Part shown: positions 52,666 to 62,068 of the stretch, piece after piece
Numbering within the stretch: position 1 is the first letter of the stretch
Layout of the letters: the number at the start of each line of letters is the position of its first letter
Translations under genes and position numbers: made by a program
Assembly: GCF_008711325.1 (NCBI RefSeq)
Contig: NZ_VXDB01000019.1
Coordinates: 28,626 to 92,625, forward strand
DNA from: Roseibium sediminis
GTDB taxonomy: Bacteria; Pseudomonadota; Alphaproteobacteria; Rhizobiales; Stappiaceae
Length of the DNA: 64,000 bases
Reading direction: 5' to 3'
Notes under the pieces: generated by a model
Databases searched by the model: none
What the model saw: only the letters and a program-made list of their open reading frames with translations
What the model was told of the DNA's origin: nothing

Positions 52666-54137
52666 ACGTTGGCGCGACCGAAGCGCTGATACAACAGTCC
52701 AGGGTTCCGGAGAACATCCGCACCAAGCTTGAAGAATTTGGAACCATGCCGCTGGAACTCATGGTTCTGGGCATTTCCAATTGGGACGCAGATATCAAGA
52801 TCAGCTTTTTGAGTTCCAGCTATCTGAAGCCTGCACTGGATTTTGTAAAACAGGCAACGGCTACGGGGGAGCGGATCACGGAAGGAGCCCAGTATCTTCT
52901 TATTTTTGTTGGTGTTTTTCTCGTTCTTTTTATCGCTTACGTTTATCGCTTTTTCCTGTCCCCCATCTTTGCCGAACTCAGCAGTTTGCATGAAGAAGTC
53001 ATCCGGGCAAACGAACAGGAAATCCACTTCGAAAAGCTTCGGGTACTGGGTCAGATTTCGGGCGGCGTAGCGCATGAGTTTAACAACGTTCTCAATATCA
53101 TCTCGGGAAATGCCGAAATGGCGCTCCTGAAAGGAGAGGCCGGGAAAGACAATAGCCGTTACGTCGAGAAAATACTGGAGACGTCGATCAGGACGGCAAC
53201 GTTGACCGATCAGTTGCTGATGTACTCCAGGCGCAGGCACTTGAATGAAGTGCATGTGGACCTCAGAAAGTTCTTCGAAAATCTAGAGAAAAACGTTCTT
53301 CCCGTTATCGGCAAGGAAGTCCGGTTCACGTTGTACAATGACCTTGAGATATCGATTTATGTCGATCCGGTGTTTTTCGAGACGTCGGTCGTCAATCTCA
53401 TAACGAACGCGCGCGATGCCCTTTCGCGAACCGAGGACGGCTGTATTGAAGTCCGGGCCTCCATGACGGATCAGGGGCAGGTTCGAATTTCGGTTGTCGA
53501 CAATGGTCCGGGAATTCCGGAGGAAATGCTGCCATTGATCCGCGAGCCCTTCTATTCGACGAAACGTCTTGGGCGGGGCACTGGCCTCGGGTTGGCCATG
53601 GTTGAAGGTTTTGCAGCGCAATCGAGTGGCCGACTGGAAATTTTTTCGCGACCCGGGAGAACGGAGACCGTTCTTCTGCTTCCAGTTTCTCATCCTCAAG
53701 GGCCCGAAGCACTCGTTGCAGGTCTCAGCCGGGAAACACCGGTCTATCTGGCTGGCGTAAGTATTCTTGTTGTCGAAGATCGGCTTGATGAGTTCGAATT
53801 CATTATAGAACATTTGAAGGCGGGGGGATGCGAGATCGGTACTGCTCGAAACGTCGAGGAAGCAATTGCCCAGAAGGACAGTATATGGGATGTCGTTTTA
53901 TGCGACATTGATCTTGGTGTTGGAACAGGTCTGGATGTTTATCAGGAGTTCCGACGCAATCGGAATCGACCTCCATTTGTCTTTATGACCGGCAATATGC
54001 CAAGCGAAGCAATTCGGGATGAAGTCGCCAAGACGAGACAGCGCGTGCTGACAAAGCCCTTTACGATGTCGGATATGGTCGAGGCCTTGAAAGCCGAGGT
54101 TCAGATTGCCGGGCGAGGCGAGAACGGTACTGCCTGA
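52659..54137 (+). CDS. Hybrid histidine kinase, C-terminal part (HisKA, HATPase, receiver)
   Basis: 492 codons open from 52659; no ribosome site is seen, so it is the continuation of the frame broken at the T run. In order: the rest of the periplasmic domain, membrane segment 2 (about residues 78-100, LLIFVGVFLVLFIAYVYRFF), a linker helix, HisKA with the phospho-acceptor His in GGVAHEFNNVLN near residue 140, HATPase_c (NARDALS, VDNGPGIPEEM, GRGTGLGLAMVEG), and a receiver domain with the phospho-acceptor Asp in VVLCDIDLGVGTG near residue 422. No separate response regulator is adjacent. Confidence 0.82.
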   Translation: MLDVGATEALIQQSRVPENIRTKLEEFGTMPLELMVLGISNWDADIKISFLSSSYLKPALDFVKQATATGERITEGAQYLLIFVGVFLVLFIAYVYRFFLSPIFAELSSLHEEVIRANEQEIHFEKLRVLGQISGGVAHEFNNVLNIISGNAEMALLKGEAGKDNSRYVEKILETSIRTATLTDQLLMYSRRRHLNEVHVDLRKFFENLEKNVLPVIGKEVRFTLYNDLEISIYVDPVFFETSVVNLITNARDALSRTEDGCIEVRASMTDQGQVRISVVDNGPGIPEEMLPLIREPFYSTKRLGRGTGLGLAMVEGFAAQSSGRLEIFSRPGRTETVLLLPVSHPQGPEALVAGLSRETPVYLAGVSILVVEDRLDEFEFIIEHLKAGGCEIGTARNVEEAIAQKDSIWDVVLCDIDLGVGTGLDVYQEFRRNRNRPPFVFMTGNMPSEAIRDEVAKTRQRVLTKPFTMSDMVEALKAEVQIAGRGENGTA

Positions 54138-54327
54138 GCTGGATTTTCATCCTTACCAAGTTGCTCATTTGCCAAATCAGCGGCCCATTCAATTTTTGCA
54201 TCTTAAGCATGTGTAAGAAAATTGCGCATCATGACGTGATTGGATGTCGAAAATGGTGGCCTGTTTCTCGATTATCTTGTATTCCGGCATAATGTGTTCG
54301 GCTTCAAAAATGTCGGAATAATCGGGT

Positions 54328-55263
54328 ATGGCGTATCTGGAAAACATTCGGACCTTCCTTCGCGTCTACGAATTGGGGAACATGTCTGCCGCTGCCCGGG
54401 ATCTGAGAATTTCGTCAGCTGTTGCATCGTCGCGTATCTCGCAGCTTGAAGAACACCTGAACGTCCGGTTGTTTCAGCGTACGACAAGGGCTCTCAGTCC
54501 CACAGAACAGGGGAACCTGTTTTATCGGGGAGCTACAAAGATCATTGATGCTGTCGAAGAAGCAGAAGCCGAAATCAGTAACCTGACGCAGCAACCGAGA
54601 GGCACTTTGTTCATCGCTGCGCCAATTGGCATTGGTCAGAAATTCCTCGCGCCGCTCATCCCGCAATTCAAGCAGGAAAACCCGCTGATAGACATCCGCC
54701 TCAGGTTGTCTGACAGGAAAGTCGATCTTGCAGGAGAGGGGCTTGATGCCTCTTTTTTTATAGGATTTCCGGAGGACTCTTCGCTGAAGATGCGCAAGAT
54801 TGCGGACTGTGACCGAATACTCTGTGCGTCTCCGGACTATATCAAAAGGAAGGGCACGCCTCGTTCGAGTGAGGAGTTGACCGATGGAACCCACGACTGC
54901 CTGAACATTCGTTATCCGGGAGCGCCGGAGTTTCAATGGATGCTTCAGACACGAGACGGTGTGCGCAAGGTTGCGGTTCGCGGACCCTTTGAGTCAGATC
55001 ATGGAGATGTCTTGACCACCTGGGCGCTTGAGGGGCACGGGATTATCCTGAAGCCGTCTTTTGAGGTGGCCGAGCACCTGCAGTCCGGGGCTTTGGTCAC
55101 GGTGCTGGAACATGAGCCGCCTGTCAGGGTTCAGTTGGCGTTCCTCTATACCCACAAAAAGCATCAGGACCCCAAGGTCAGGCTGTTCATCGATTTTGTC
55201 GTGCCGAGGATACAGAAGATGCTGAGCGGTGCGTTTGGAAGCGGCGACAATCTTGCGAAGTAG
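54328..55263 (+). CDS. LysR family transcriptional regulator
   Basis: 311 residues. The HTH lies at residues 4-62 (NIRTFLRVYELGNMSAAARDLRISSAVASSRISQLE, FQRTTRALSPTEQG). The effector domain begins about residue 92 (GTLFIAAPIGIGQKFLAPLI). This is the CrgA-like branch with a long PRGTL linker. It lies 100 bases before the allantoinase fusion gene on the same strand and may regulate it. Gap 54138-54327 upstream shows no other feature. Confidence 0.85.
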   Translation: MAYLENIRTFLRVYELGNMSAAARDLRISSAVASSRISQLEEHLNVRLFQRTTRALSPTEQGNLFYRGATKIIDAVEEAEAEISNLTQQPRGTLFIAAPIGIGQKFLAPLIPQFKQENPLIDIRLRLSDRKVDLAGEGLDASFFIGFPEDSSLKMRKIADCDRILCASPDYIKRKGTPRSSEELTDGTHDCLNIRYPGAPEFQWMLQTRDGVRKVAVRGPFESDHGDVLTTWALEGHGIILKPSFEVAEHLQSGALVTVLEHEPPVRVQLAFLYTHKKHQDPKVRLFIDFVVPRIQKMLSGAFGSGDNLAK

Positions 55264-55363
55264 CAGCTTCAAAAAAGACAAGAGACCGTCTGCGACAAAT
55301 TAAACTATATATATGAAAGGATTACCTGCGGGATCATTTCCGCAGCGCGGCAGGAGGGATAAA

Positions 55364-56779
55364 TTGGCTCGATATTCACGAAACATGCGCGGCTATGGTG
55401 CGAACCCGCCGGATCCCAAATGGCCGGGCGGTGCGAAGATCGCGGTCCAGTTTGTTTTGAACTACGAGGAAGGTGGCGAGAACTGCGTCCTGCACGGTGA
55501 TGCCGCCTCCGAGGCATTCCTGTCAGATATACCGGGGGCGAGCCAATGGCAGGGCCAGCGCCACTGGAACATGGAGTCCATTTATGAATATGGGGCTCGG
55601 GCCGGTTTCTGGCGTTTGCATCGGCTGTTTACCCGAGCCGAAATTCCTCTGACGATCTACGGTGTTGCGACGGCGCTTGCGCGTAGTCCGGCTCAGGTCG
55701 AGGCCATGAAGAGTGCCGGTTGGGAAATCGCCAGCCACGGTCTGAAGTGGGTCGAGCACAAGGACATGGCCGTTGAAGACGAGCGTGCCTCGATCGCCGA
55801 GGCCATTCGACTTCACACGGAAGTCGTCGGTGAACGGCCTCGTGGTTGGTATACCGGGCGTTGCTCTGCAAATACCGTCAGGCTCGTCGCGGAAGAGGGG
55901 GGATTTGACTATGTCTCCGACACCTATGATGACGACTTGCCCTACTGGATTGACATAGACGGGCGGCATCAACTGATCATTCCCTATACGCTCGAAGCCA
56001 ATGACATGCGCTTTGCGACAGCGCCGGGCTGGACCGATGGCAATGATTTTGCCGACTACCTGATCAATGCCTTTGACGAGCTGTATCTGGAAGGGTCGAC
56101 GGACACGCCGAAGATGATGTCCATCGGACTGCATTGCCGCCTGATCGGGCGGCCAGGGAAACTTGCGGGATTGCGCCGTTTCATCGAACACATCAAACGT
56201 CATGATGATGTCTGGTGTGCCCGGCGCATCGACATCGCAGAACACTGGAAAGCCGTTCATCCGCCGCTGTCCTTTCCCCGTCCTTGCGAGATGGACCGGG
56301 AGACCTTCGTTGGTTCTTACGGAAGTATCTTCGAGCACTCTCCGTGGATCGCGGATAGGGCCTTCGATCTGGAACTAGGTCCGGCACATGACTGTGCAGC
56401 GGGCGTACATAATGTTCTTTGTCGGATGTTTCGAACCGCCAGTTCAGAGGAACGCCTTGGTGTGTTGAACGCGCACCCGGATCTTGCCGGGAAGCTGGCT
56501 CAGGCCGGGCGTCTGACAGCGGAAAGCACCTCTGAGCAGGCCGGTGCCGGGCTCAACATGCTGACGGATGAAGAAAGGGAAACCTTTACGCGCCTGAACC
56601 AGGTCTACATGGACAAGCACGGGTTCCCGTTCATCATTGCGGTGCGAGACCATACGAAGGCCTCCATCCTCGAGGCTTTCGAAAGGCGTATTGCGAATGA
56701 TCGGGAGACCGAGTTTGCAGAAGCCTGCCGTCAGGTGGAACGCATTGCCCAGTTCCGGCTTCAGGATGTCTTGCCTTAG
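55364..56779 (+). CDS. Allantoinase PuuE fused to OHCU decarboxylase UraD
   Basis: 471 residues from TTG 55364, chosen because AGGAGGGATAAA precedes it and PuuE homologues begin RNMRGYG just after; an ATG at 55313 has no such site. Residues 1-305 are PuuE, the polysaccharide-deacetylase-like metal-independent allantoinase (KIAVQFVLNYEEGGENCVLHGD, IYEYGARAGFWRL, EIASHGLKW, RGWYTGRCSANT). Residues 305-471 are UraD: NAHPDLAGKLA (catalytic His), SEQAGAGLNMLTDEE (conserved Glu) and FPFIIAVRDHTK. The fused protein would convert OHCU to S-allantoin and then allantoin to allantoate. It completes the uraH route at 14 kb. No ureidoglycolate or allantoicase gene is adjacent. Confidence 0.88.
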   Translation: MARYSRNMRGYGANPPDPKWPGGAKIAVQFVLNYEEGGENCVLHGDAASEAFLSDIPGASQWQGQRHWNMESIYEYGARAGFWRLHRLFTRAEIPLTIYGVATALARSPAQVEAMKSAGWEIASHGLKWVEHKDMAVEDERASIAEAIRLHTEVVGERPRGWYTGRCSANTVRLVAEEGGFDYVSDTYDDDLPYWIDIDGRHQLIIPYTLEANDMRFATAPGWTDGNDFADYLINAFDELYLEGSTDTPKMMSIGLHCRLIGRPGKLAGLRRFIEHIKRHDDVWCARRIDIAEHWKAVHPPLSFPRPCEMDRETFVGSYGSIFEHSPWIADRAFDLELGPAHDCAAGVHNVLCRMFRTASSEERLGVLNAHPDLAGKLAQAGRLTAESTSEQAGAGLNMLTDEERETFTRLNQVYMDKHGFPFIIAVRDHTKASILEAFERRIANDRETEFAEACRQVERIAQFRLQDVLP

Positions 56780-56800
56780 GGACACTATCAGTCATTTTTG

Positions 56801-56838
56801 GAGCACGTCTTGCATTCACTGAATGACATAACGTGCTC
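56801..56838. terminator. Inverted repeat between the allantoinase fusion and gap genes
   Basis: Stem GAGCACGT (56801-56808) / ACGTGCTC (56831-56838), with an inner pair CATTCA / TGAATG (56812-56817, 56820-56825). It lies between convergent genes and probably serves as a terminator, although the T run is poor. Confidence 0.5.
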
Positions 56839-56899
56839 TACTTATTTGATTTGTCGGGATTCCTGACGGCGAACTGGTATTCCTTCGCCTGGAAAGGCT

Positions 56900-57883
56900 T
56901 TAGCGGCTGGTCATGCGCTTTGCCATATCCAGCATGCGTGCGGAAAAGCCCCATTCATTGTCGTACCAACCGAAGATCCTGACCTGCCGGTCTCCGCAGG
57001 TCTGGGTTTCGGGCAATTGGATCACCAGGGATTCCGGGCGTGCCCGCATGTCTGTCGAAACCACTGGATCATTGGTGAAGCCCACGATTTGGCTGCCTGC
57101 AAAGATGGATTGCAGGGCGTCATTAATTTGACTGGACACCGGTTTCGACAGCGTGAGGACAAGATCCACCGCAGATACGCTGATTGCCGGAACCCGGACC
57201 GCTGCGCCGGTAACCTTGCCTTTGAGCTGGGGCAACACTTCTCCAACCAGTTTCGTTGCGCTGGTGGTTGTCGGCACCATGGAAACACCGCCCGCGCGGC
57301 TGCGCTCCAATGTATCCCTCGGCGCATCCACCATTGGCTGGCTGCCGGTGTAACAATGGATCGTGGTCATGTGCCCGGATTCTATGCCGAGTTCATCATG
57401 AAGTCCCCGCAGAAGCGGAGCGAGCGCATTGGTCGTGCAGGACGCATTGGATACGATCGTGTGGTCGGCGAGTTTTTCATCGTTTGCTCCAATCACGATT
57501 GTTTCGTCGGCAGCAGGAGAGGGGCCGGATATCAAGATGGCTCTTGCCCCCGCCTTCAATCCTCTTTCAGCGATATCGCGCGTCTGGGCTTTGCCGGTGC
57601 ATTCCATGACCAGATCAATATCGGACAGGTCCAGATTTGAGAGGTCAGGTTCTCGCGTAAACCGGATGCTTCTGTCTCCAATGACCAAACCATCCGGAGA
57701 CGTTGTAACGGTTTCCCGATAGGGTCCGAAAACACTGTCATAGCGAAACAGGTAGGCGCATGTTTCCAGCGGGGCGATGTCGTTGACCCAGATGGTCCTC
57801 GGCTGTTCCGAGACTGGAAGGGAGAGGTATTGACGCAAGACGGTCCGGCCAATGCGGCCGAAACCATTGATGACAAGACGCAT
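56900..57883 (-). CDS. Type I glyceraldehyde-3-phosphate dehydrogenase
   Basis: 327 residues. The NAD fold starts VINGFGRIGR, and the catalytic Cys149 lies in SNASCTTNALAPL with His176 in IHCYTGSQ, at the positions usual for GAPDH. Differences from the common glycolytic form are GPSPAADETIVIGAND in place of SAPAKD-type, HCYTGSQ for HSYTNDQ, and RAGGVSMVPTTT for RAAAxNIIPTST. It is therefore a divergent paralogue, not a close match to the housekeeping GapA or to Epd. It lies 126 bases after hmuV on the same strand, with its own promoter likely. Substrate preference is uncertain. Confidence 0.85.
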   Translation of the reverse strand: MRLVINGFGRIGRTVLRQYLSLPVSEQPRTIWVNDIAPLETCAYLFRYDSVFGPYRETVTTSPDGLVIGDRSIRFTREPDLSNLDLSDIDLVMECTGKAQTRDIAERGLKAGARAILISGPSPAADETIVIGANDEKLADHTIVSNASCTTNALAPLLRGLHDELGIESGHMTTIHCYTGSQPMVDAPRDTLERSRAGGVSMVPTTTSATKLVGEVLPQLKGKVTGAAVRVPAISVSAVDLVLTLSKPVSSQINDALQSIFAGSQIVGFTNDPVVSTDMRARPESLVIQLPETQTCGDRQVRIFGWYDNEWGFSARMLDMAKRMTSR

Positions 57884-58009
57884 GGGTTAGGTCCGAAGCT
57901 ATCAAGAGCGGATCGTCAGATTCCCTAGCACCAAATTTCAAAATCGTGCGAAAAACATTGTTCCATATGACAATTTTGGAACAGGCTGGATGGTCTGTCA
58001 CTTGCCTTC

Positions 58010-58807
58010 CTATGCGTGACTTGCAAGCGGAAGAACAAAGGGAACTTCGCTCGGCGGAGTTCGATTGACCAGTACAGGATGGTCATAGGCTTCAGACAGA
58101 ACATTGGACTCTACTGTTTCAGAAACGGAACCCGAAGCAATCAGCTGTCCGCCTTTTAGGACGAGAACCTGATCTGCATAGTGCGCGGTCAAATTGAGGT
58201 CGTGCATGATCGCAAAGACACCGCCGCCGCGATTGGCGAATTCACGCGCGATATTCATGATCTGGATTTGATGCCGGATATCGAGGCTGGAAACAGGTTC
58301 GTCGAGAAACAGCCACTTCGGGTTTTCGTTGAAGGGGTCACAGGCTGTTTCCATCTGGGCGAGAACTCTTGCCATTTGCACACGCTGCTGCTCACCGCCG
58401 GACAAGTCATGATACTGGCGTGTGACAAAAGCCTGCATGCCGACCTTCTCCAAAGCTGCAAGTCTGCGGGTTTGCAGGACCAGTTCGTCGGCGGGGACAA
58501 TCTGCCCGAGCCGAACGACTTCATCGACAGACAAGGGGAAGGCGAGCGATGTCTGCTGCGGCAATACCCCTCGATGCAAGGCGAGGAGGATAGGGGAGCA
58601 TGCTGCTACATTAAGTTCACCCAGACGAACGGTGCCCAGGTAAGCGATCTCGCCAGTCAGGGCCTTGAGCAGGGTGCTCTTTCCGGCTCCGTTTGCACCT
58701 ATGACGGCTGTCACGGTTCCCGAGAGGCAATTGCCTGAAACATTGTGAAGTATGCGATGGTTACCGATACTCACAGAGAGGCTTTTAAAGCTGAGTTTGT
58801 GTGTCAT
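58010..58807 (-). CDS. hmuV: Heme ABC importer ATPase
   Basis: 265 residues. Walker A GANGAGKST near residue 37, signature LSGGEQQRVQMARVLAQ near residue 134, Walker B WLFLDEPVSSLDI near residue 166, then MHDLNLTAHYAD. The order hmuSTUV identifies the ATPase as HmuV, which powers heme passage through HmuU. It starts 12 bases after the hmuU stop. Confidence 0.92.
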   Translation of the reverse strand: MTHKLSFKSLSVSIGNHRILHNVSGNCLSGTVTAVIGANGAGKSTLLKALTGEIAYLGTVRLGELNVAACSPILLALHRGVLPQQTSLAFPLSVDEVVRLGQIVPADELVLQTRRLAALEKVGMQAFVTRQYHDLSGGEQQRVQMARVLAQMETACDPFNENPKWLFLDEPVSSLDIRHQIQIMNIAREFANRGGGVFAIMHDLNLTAHYADQVLVLKGGQLIASGSVSETVESNVLSEAYDHPVLVNRTPPSEVPFVLPLASHA

Positions 58808-58819
58808 TTCATATCCGGG

Positions 58820-59926
58820 TCAAAAACCCATCGGCCCTTTTTTGCGCAGCAAGATCCACAGGAAGAAGGGAGCGCCGGTGACCGCGGTGATGATACCGAT
58901 GGGGAGTTCGGCCGGAGCGACGATCGTGCGGCTGACGGTGTCTGCGAGAATGAGAAGGCTTGCACCCAGCAGGCCCGATGCGGGTAGCAGGTAGCGATAA
59001 TCGGCACCGATTGTCAGGCGCAGAAGATGCGGGACAACGATGCCGACAAAGCCAATGCCTCCGCTCACGGCGACCGAGGCTCCGGTCGCAGCTGCAACGC
59101 AAATGATGGCGATATTCTTGAGTCGTTGAACCTTTATGCCAACATGGAAAGCTGCTGCTTCGCCCATCATCAACGCGTTTAGACCGCGAGTGAGGAAGAG
59201 AACGGCAATCATAGATCCGCCAATAAGGGGCGCTGCGGCGAGGATCTTTTCCCAGCTGGCTCCGGCCAGTGATCCCAGTCCCCAGAAGTTGAGGTCGCGC
59301 AGCTGTTGGTCGTCTGCGACATTGACAAGCAGGCCGGTCGCCGCGCCTGTGAGGGCTCCAAGGGCAATGCCTGCAAGAAGCAGGGTGGCGATGGACGTTA
59401 TACCGCCCCTGGTTCCGATCCGGTACAAAAGATAAGTTGTTGCAAGGCCGCCTACGAAAGCTGCGACCGGGACTGCGTAAATGCCAAGGATGGCCGTGAT
59501 CGGGGCCAAGGTGGTGGTTCCAAGGACAATGAAACTCGCCGCGCCAAGGCCCGCTCCTGCAGAGACGCCGACAATTCCGGGATCAGCCAGAGGGTTTCGG
59601 AACAAGCCTTGTAACACTGCACCGGAGATTGCCAGAGCTCCGCCTACCAATGCGCCGAGAACGACACGCGGAAGCCGGATGTCATAAAGGACAATCTCGT
59701 TCCTCATAGCCTCTGCACTGGCGGATTGACTATTGGGCGCCCAAAGGGCCGTAAGAGGGATCTCGATCGGCCCGGTTGCCAATGACCAAAGGCAGGTTAC
59801 TGCCAATGCGGCAGTCAACAACAGGATCGCGAACCTTGCCCTGACATCTCTTGACCAGAGCGGCAAGGACAGTCCCATCTGGTTGTCCGATTGATGGGAA
59901 GTGCTGTCTGAAACACCGATGGTCAT
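58820..59926 (-). CDS. hmuU: Heme ABC importer permease (FecCD family)
   Basis: 368 residues with about ten membrane segments. FecCD motifs: RLPRVVLGALVGGALAISGAVLQGLFRNPLADPGIVGVSAGAGLGA near residue 85 and VSGGIGFVGIVVPHLLRL near residue 285. The N-terminal 30 residues are a cytosolic extension. It overlaps hmuT by 4 bases. Confidence 0.92.
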   Translation of the reverse strand: MTIGVSDSTSHQSDNQMGLSLPLWSRDVRARFAILLLTAALAVTCLWSLATGPIEIPLTALWAPNSQSASAEAMRNEIVLYDIRLPRVVLGALVGGALAISGAVLQGLFRNPLADPGIVGVSAGAGLGAASFIVLGTTTLAPITAILGIYAVPVAAFVGGLATTYLLYRIGTRGGITSIATLLLAGIALGALTGAATGLLVNVADDQQLRDLNFWGLGSLAGASWEKILAAAPLIGGSMIAVLFLTRGLNALMMGEAAAFHVGIKVQRLKNIAIICVAAATGASVAVSGGIGFVGIVVPHLLRLTIGADYRYLLPASGLLGASLLILADTVSRTIVAPAELPIGIITAVTGAPFFLWILLRKKGPMGF

Positions 59927-60840
59927 AGAGTTTCACCCTTGCCGCCGAAGAGCTTTTCGACCCGGTTTTTGAGCTCCCATGCAGCCTCTGCGGTCCGAGG
60001 ACCAAAGCCGAGAAGCAGCAATCCGTTCATCTGGACTAGATGCCCACTCCGACCGGCAGGTGTCGCAGCAAGCGTTGGTAGGGCCAGTATCTCCGCCGTC
60101 GCACCTCCATGATCACCGCCTCTATCCATCATCAGGATGATGTCCGGCGCAGCCGTCAGGATCGCTTCGTCGCTGAGCTGCTTGTATCCCTCGAATTCGG
60201 TGATCGCGTTGGTCATGCCGGCCAATGCCAGAATGCCGTTAGCTGCAGTGCCAGTACCGGATGCCAGAACTCGCCCTCCGCGGACAGACAGAACGAAGAG
60301 AACCCGGGGAGAGGCCGATGCTGCGTTTCTTGTGGTGGCCAACAGCTCGAAATCGGCTCGCAGTTTGTCTGCCAGGACTTCAGCTTTTTCAGATGCGCCG
60401 AGTGCAGCCCCCACAACGCGTATCTTTTCCAGAACACCCTCGGCTGAATATGTCTCGGGGACATCGGAGATGGGAATGTCGGCTTCCCTAAGCACTTGCA
60501 ATGCTTCGGGCGGGCCGCTGCCTTCAACCATGATGATCCTGCTCGGGGAGAGGGAGAGAACCCCTTCCGGCGACAATGCGCGCATGTAGCCGACATCCGG
60601 CAGGCTCTCGGCAGCTGGAGGATAGGAACTGGTGGTGTCGCGGCCCACCAGCCTGTGTTCTTCACCAAGGGCATAGATGATTTCGGTTACGGCTCCGCCG
60701 ATCGAGACGATCCGATCTGCCGCCAATGGCTCGGCGGAAGCTGTATGGAAAAGAGCGACAGCGCTCAAACTTCCGGCGACAAAGAGACGAATGCTTTGAC
60801 GGATCACGGTGCAGAGCTGAAAACAATGAGTGGTCATCAT
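59923..60840 (-). CDS. hmuT: Periplasmic heme-binding protein
   Basis: 305 residues with a signal peptide (about residues 1-36, ASA-EP). Periplasmic_binding_2 domain: RIVSIGGAVTEIIYALGEEHRLVGRDTTS near residue 42 and LPDVGYMRALSPEGVLSL near residue 80, whose tyrosine is the usual heme ligand region in HmuT. A second half begins about residue 165. It overlaps hmuS and hmuU by 4 bases each. Confidence 0.92.
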   Translation of the reverse strand: MMTTHCFQLCTVIRQSIRLFVAGSLSAVALFHTASAEPLAADRIVSIGGAVTEIIYALGEEHRLVGRDTTSSYPPAAESLPDVGYMRALSPEGVLSLSPSRIIMVEGSGPPEALQVLREADIPISDVPETYSAEGVLEKIRVVGAALGASEKAEVLADKLRADFELLATTRNAASASPRVLFVLSVRGGRVLASGTGTAANGILALAGMTNAITEFEGYKQLSDEAILTAAPDIILMMDRGGDHGGATAEILALPTLAATPAGRSGHLVQMNGLLLLGFGPRTAEAAWELKNRVEKLFGGKGETL

Positions 60841-61934
60841 GCACCTCCCAGAACCACGGGTTGCTCGAGGACCGGCAGGTGCTTCACGAGATCGCGCCAG
60901 TCTGCACGCTCCACCTGACCCTCCTGCCTGACTCCGAAGAATTGGATGATCTGGTTGCCGCTTCGATCAAAGGCTTCTACCGAAGTCACATATTCCTTGT
61001 CTGCCGGTTTCCGGACTGCCCAGACGTCGGCAATGTGATCGGTACGAAGATGCAGATGGAACCGTTCGTCCAGAACATTGATCCATGGCCCTTTGTCCAT
61101 GATGCGTTCGACCGGACCGGAGTGGATCTGAATGCAGCCCCGGTTGCCGACGAAGCACATGATCGGCAATGCCTCGCTTGCCGCAGCTCTCAGGAGAGCC
61201 GTCGGAGACCCCGGATCAAGTTTCCAGGCAAGATCAGCACCGGCGAGTTCAAAGGCCGTAAGACGGTGCATATCAAAATCCTGAAGCATTCCATGAAACT
61301 GATGTGGGTCGGTCAGCGCATTCCACCGTTCCCGAAGGGCATTGGCCAAATGGTGTTCCGTAGGACGTCTGGAAGAGGGATCAGTTGGGTAGGGGAGGAC
61401 CGAGACCTTTGGTGATTGGTCAGGGCTCAGGAGCGTTTCTACAAGCTCGTCCCATCGGTTGCGATCAGTTGCGGGGCGGGTATGGATTTTCTGAACAGCT
61501 TCTCCGTAGGCATCGAAAAACTGAAGGGAGCGTTGGATGTTCCCATCGACATTTCGCTCCACCGCAAATCCATGGATCCAGTTTTTGGGGAACATCCGGG
61601 TATCGATATCTTTCCCCAACATGAGTGCTGCCTTGCGACCATGAATGAACCGTTCAAAGACCCCGATCTTTTCGTGAACTGCGCTTTCATTGCGCGTCAG
61701 GGCCATCACCTCTCCAACGTCCTGCAGGCCGGGGAAAAGTGTGTCGAACCTTGGTTCGATACGTTGAACTGTCTCTCCGCAGAAACTTGCGACAAATTCC
61801 GCTTCGCTCAGGCCAATCTGTCTGGCCAGATCCCTTTCCCGCATTTTCGGGTTTTCGATCCGGGCCCTTTTGACGAGGTCGGGAAGTGGAATGGGCGTGT
61901 GGGCCACTGAGGACAGGATTGTTGAGCTATCCAT
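60837..61934 (-). CDS. hmuS: Hemin-degrading / heme-transport factor
   Basis: 365 residues with the HemS/HmuS internal duplication (about 20-190 and 200-360). Each half shows the characteristic segments: LMLGKDIDTRMFPKNWIHGFAVER and SLQFFDAYGEAVQKIH in the first, IMCFVGNRGCIQIHSGPVERI and WINVLDERFHLHLRTDHIADVWAVRKP in the second. Cytosolic protein that accepts heme after import and either degrades or transfers it. First gene of the minus operon; divergent from the receptor gene. Confidence 0.92.
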   Translation of the reverse strand: MDSSTILSSVAHTPIPLPDLVKRARIENPKMRERDLARQIGLSEAEFVASFCGETVQRIEPRFDTLFPGLQDVGEVMALTRNESAVHEKIGVFERFIHGRKAALMLGKDIDTRMFPKNWIHGFAVERNVDGNIQRSLQFFDAYGEAVQKIHTRPATDRNRWDELVETLLSPDQSPKVSVLPYPTDPSSRRPTEHHLANALRERWNALTDPHQFHGMLQDFDMHRLTAFELAGADLAWKLDPGSPTALLRAAASEALPIMCFVGNRGCIQIHSGPVERIMDKGPWINVLDERFHLHLRTDHIADVWAVRKPADKEYVTSVEAFDRSGNQIIQFFGVRQEGQVERADWRDLVKHLPVLEQPVVLGGA

Positions 61935-62068
61935 AATTTGGAACTCCTGAAGGAATTTAGGGTCGGCAGACTTTTGAATTGCGAGGTCAATCCGGCGAGG
62001 TGGCTAGGCGGCTGGCTCTGGATGACAGGCTCTGATCCGGGTGGTGATCCACAGGACGAGTAATACTT

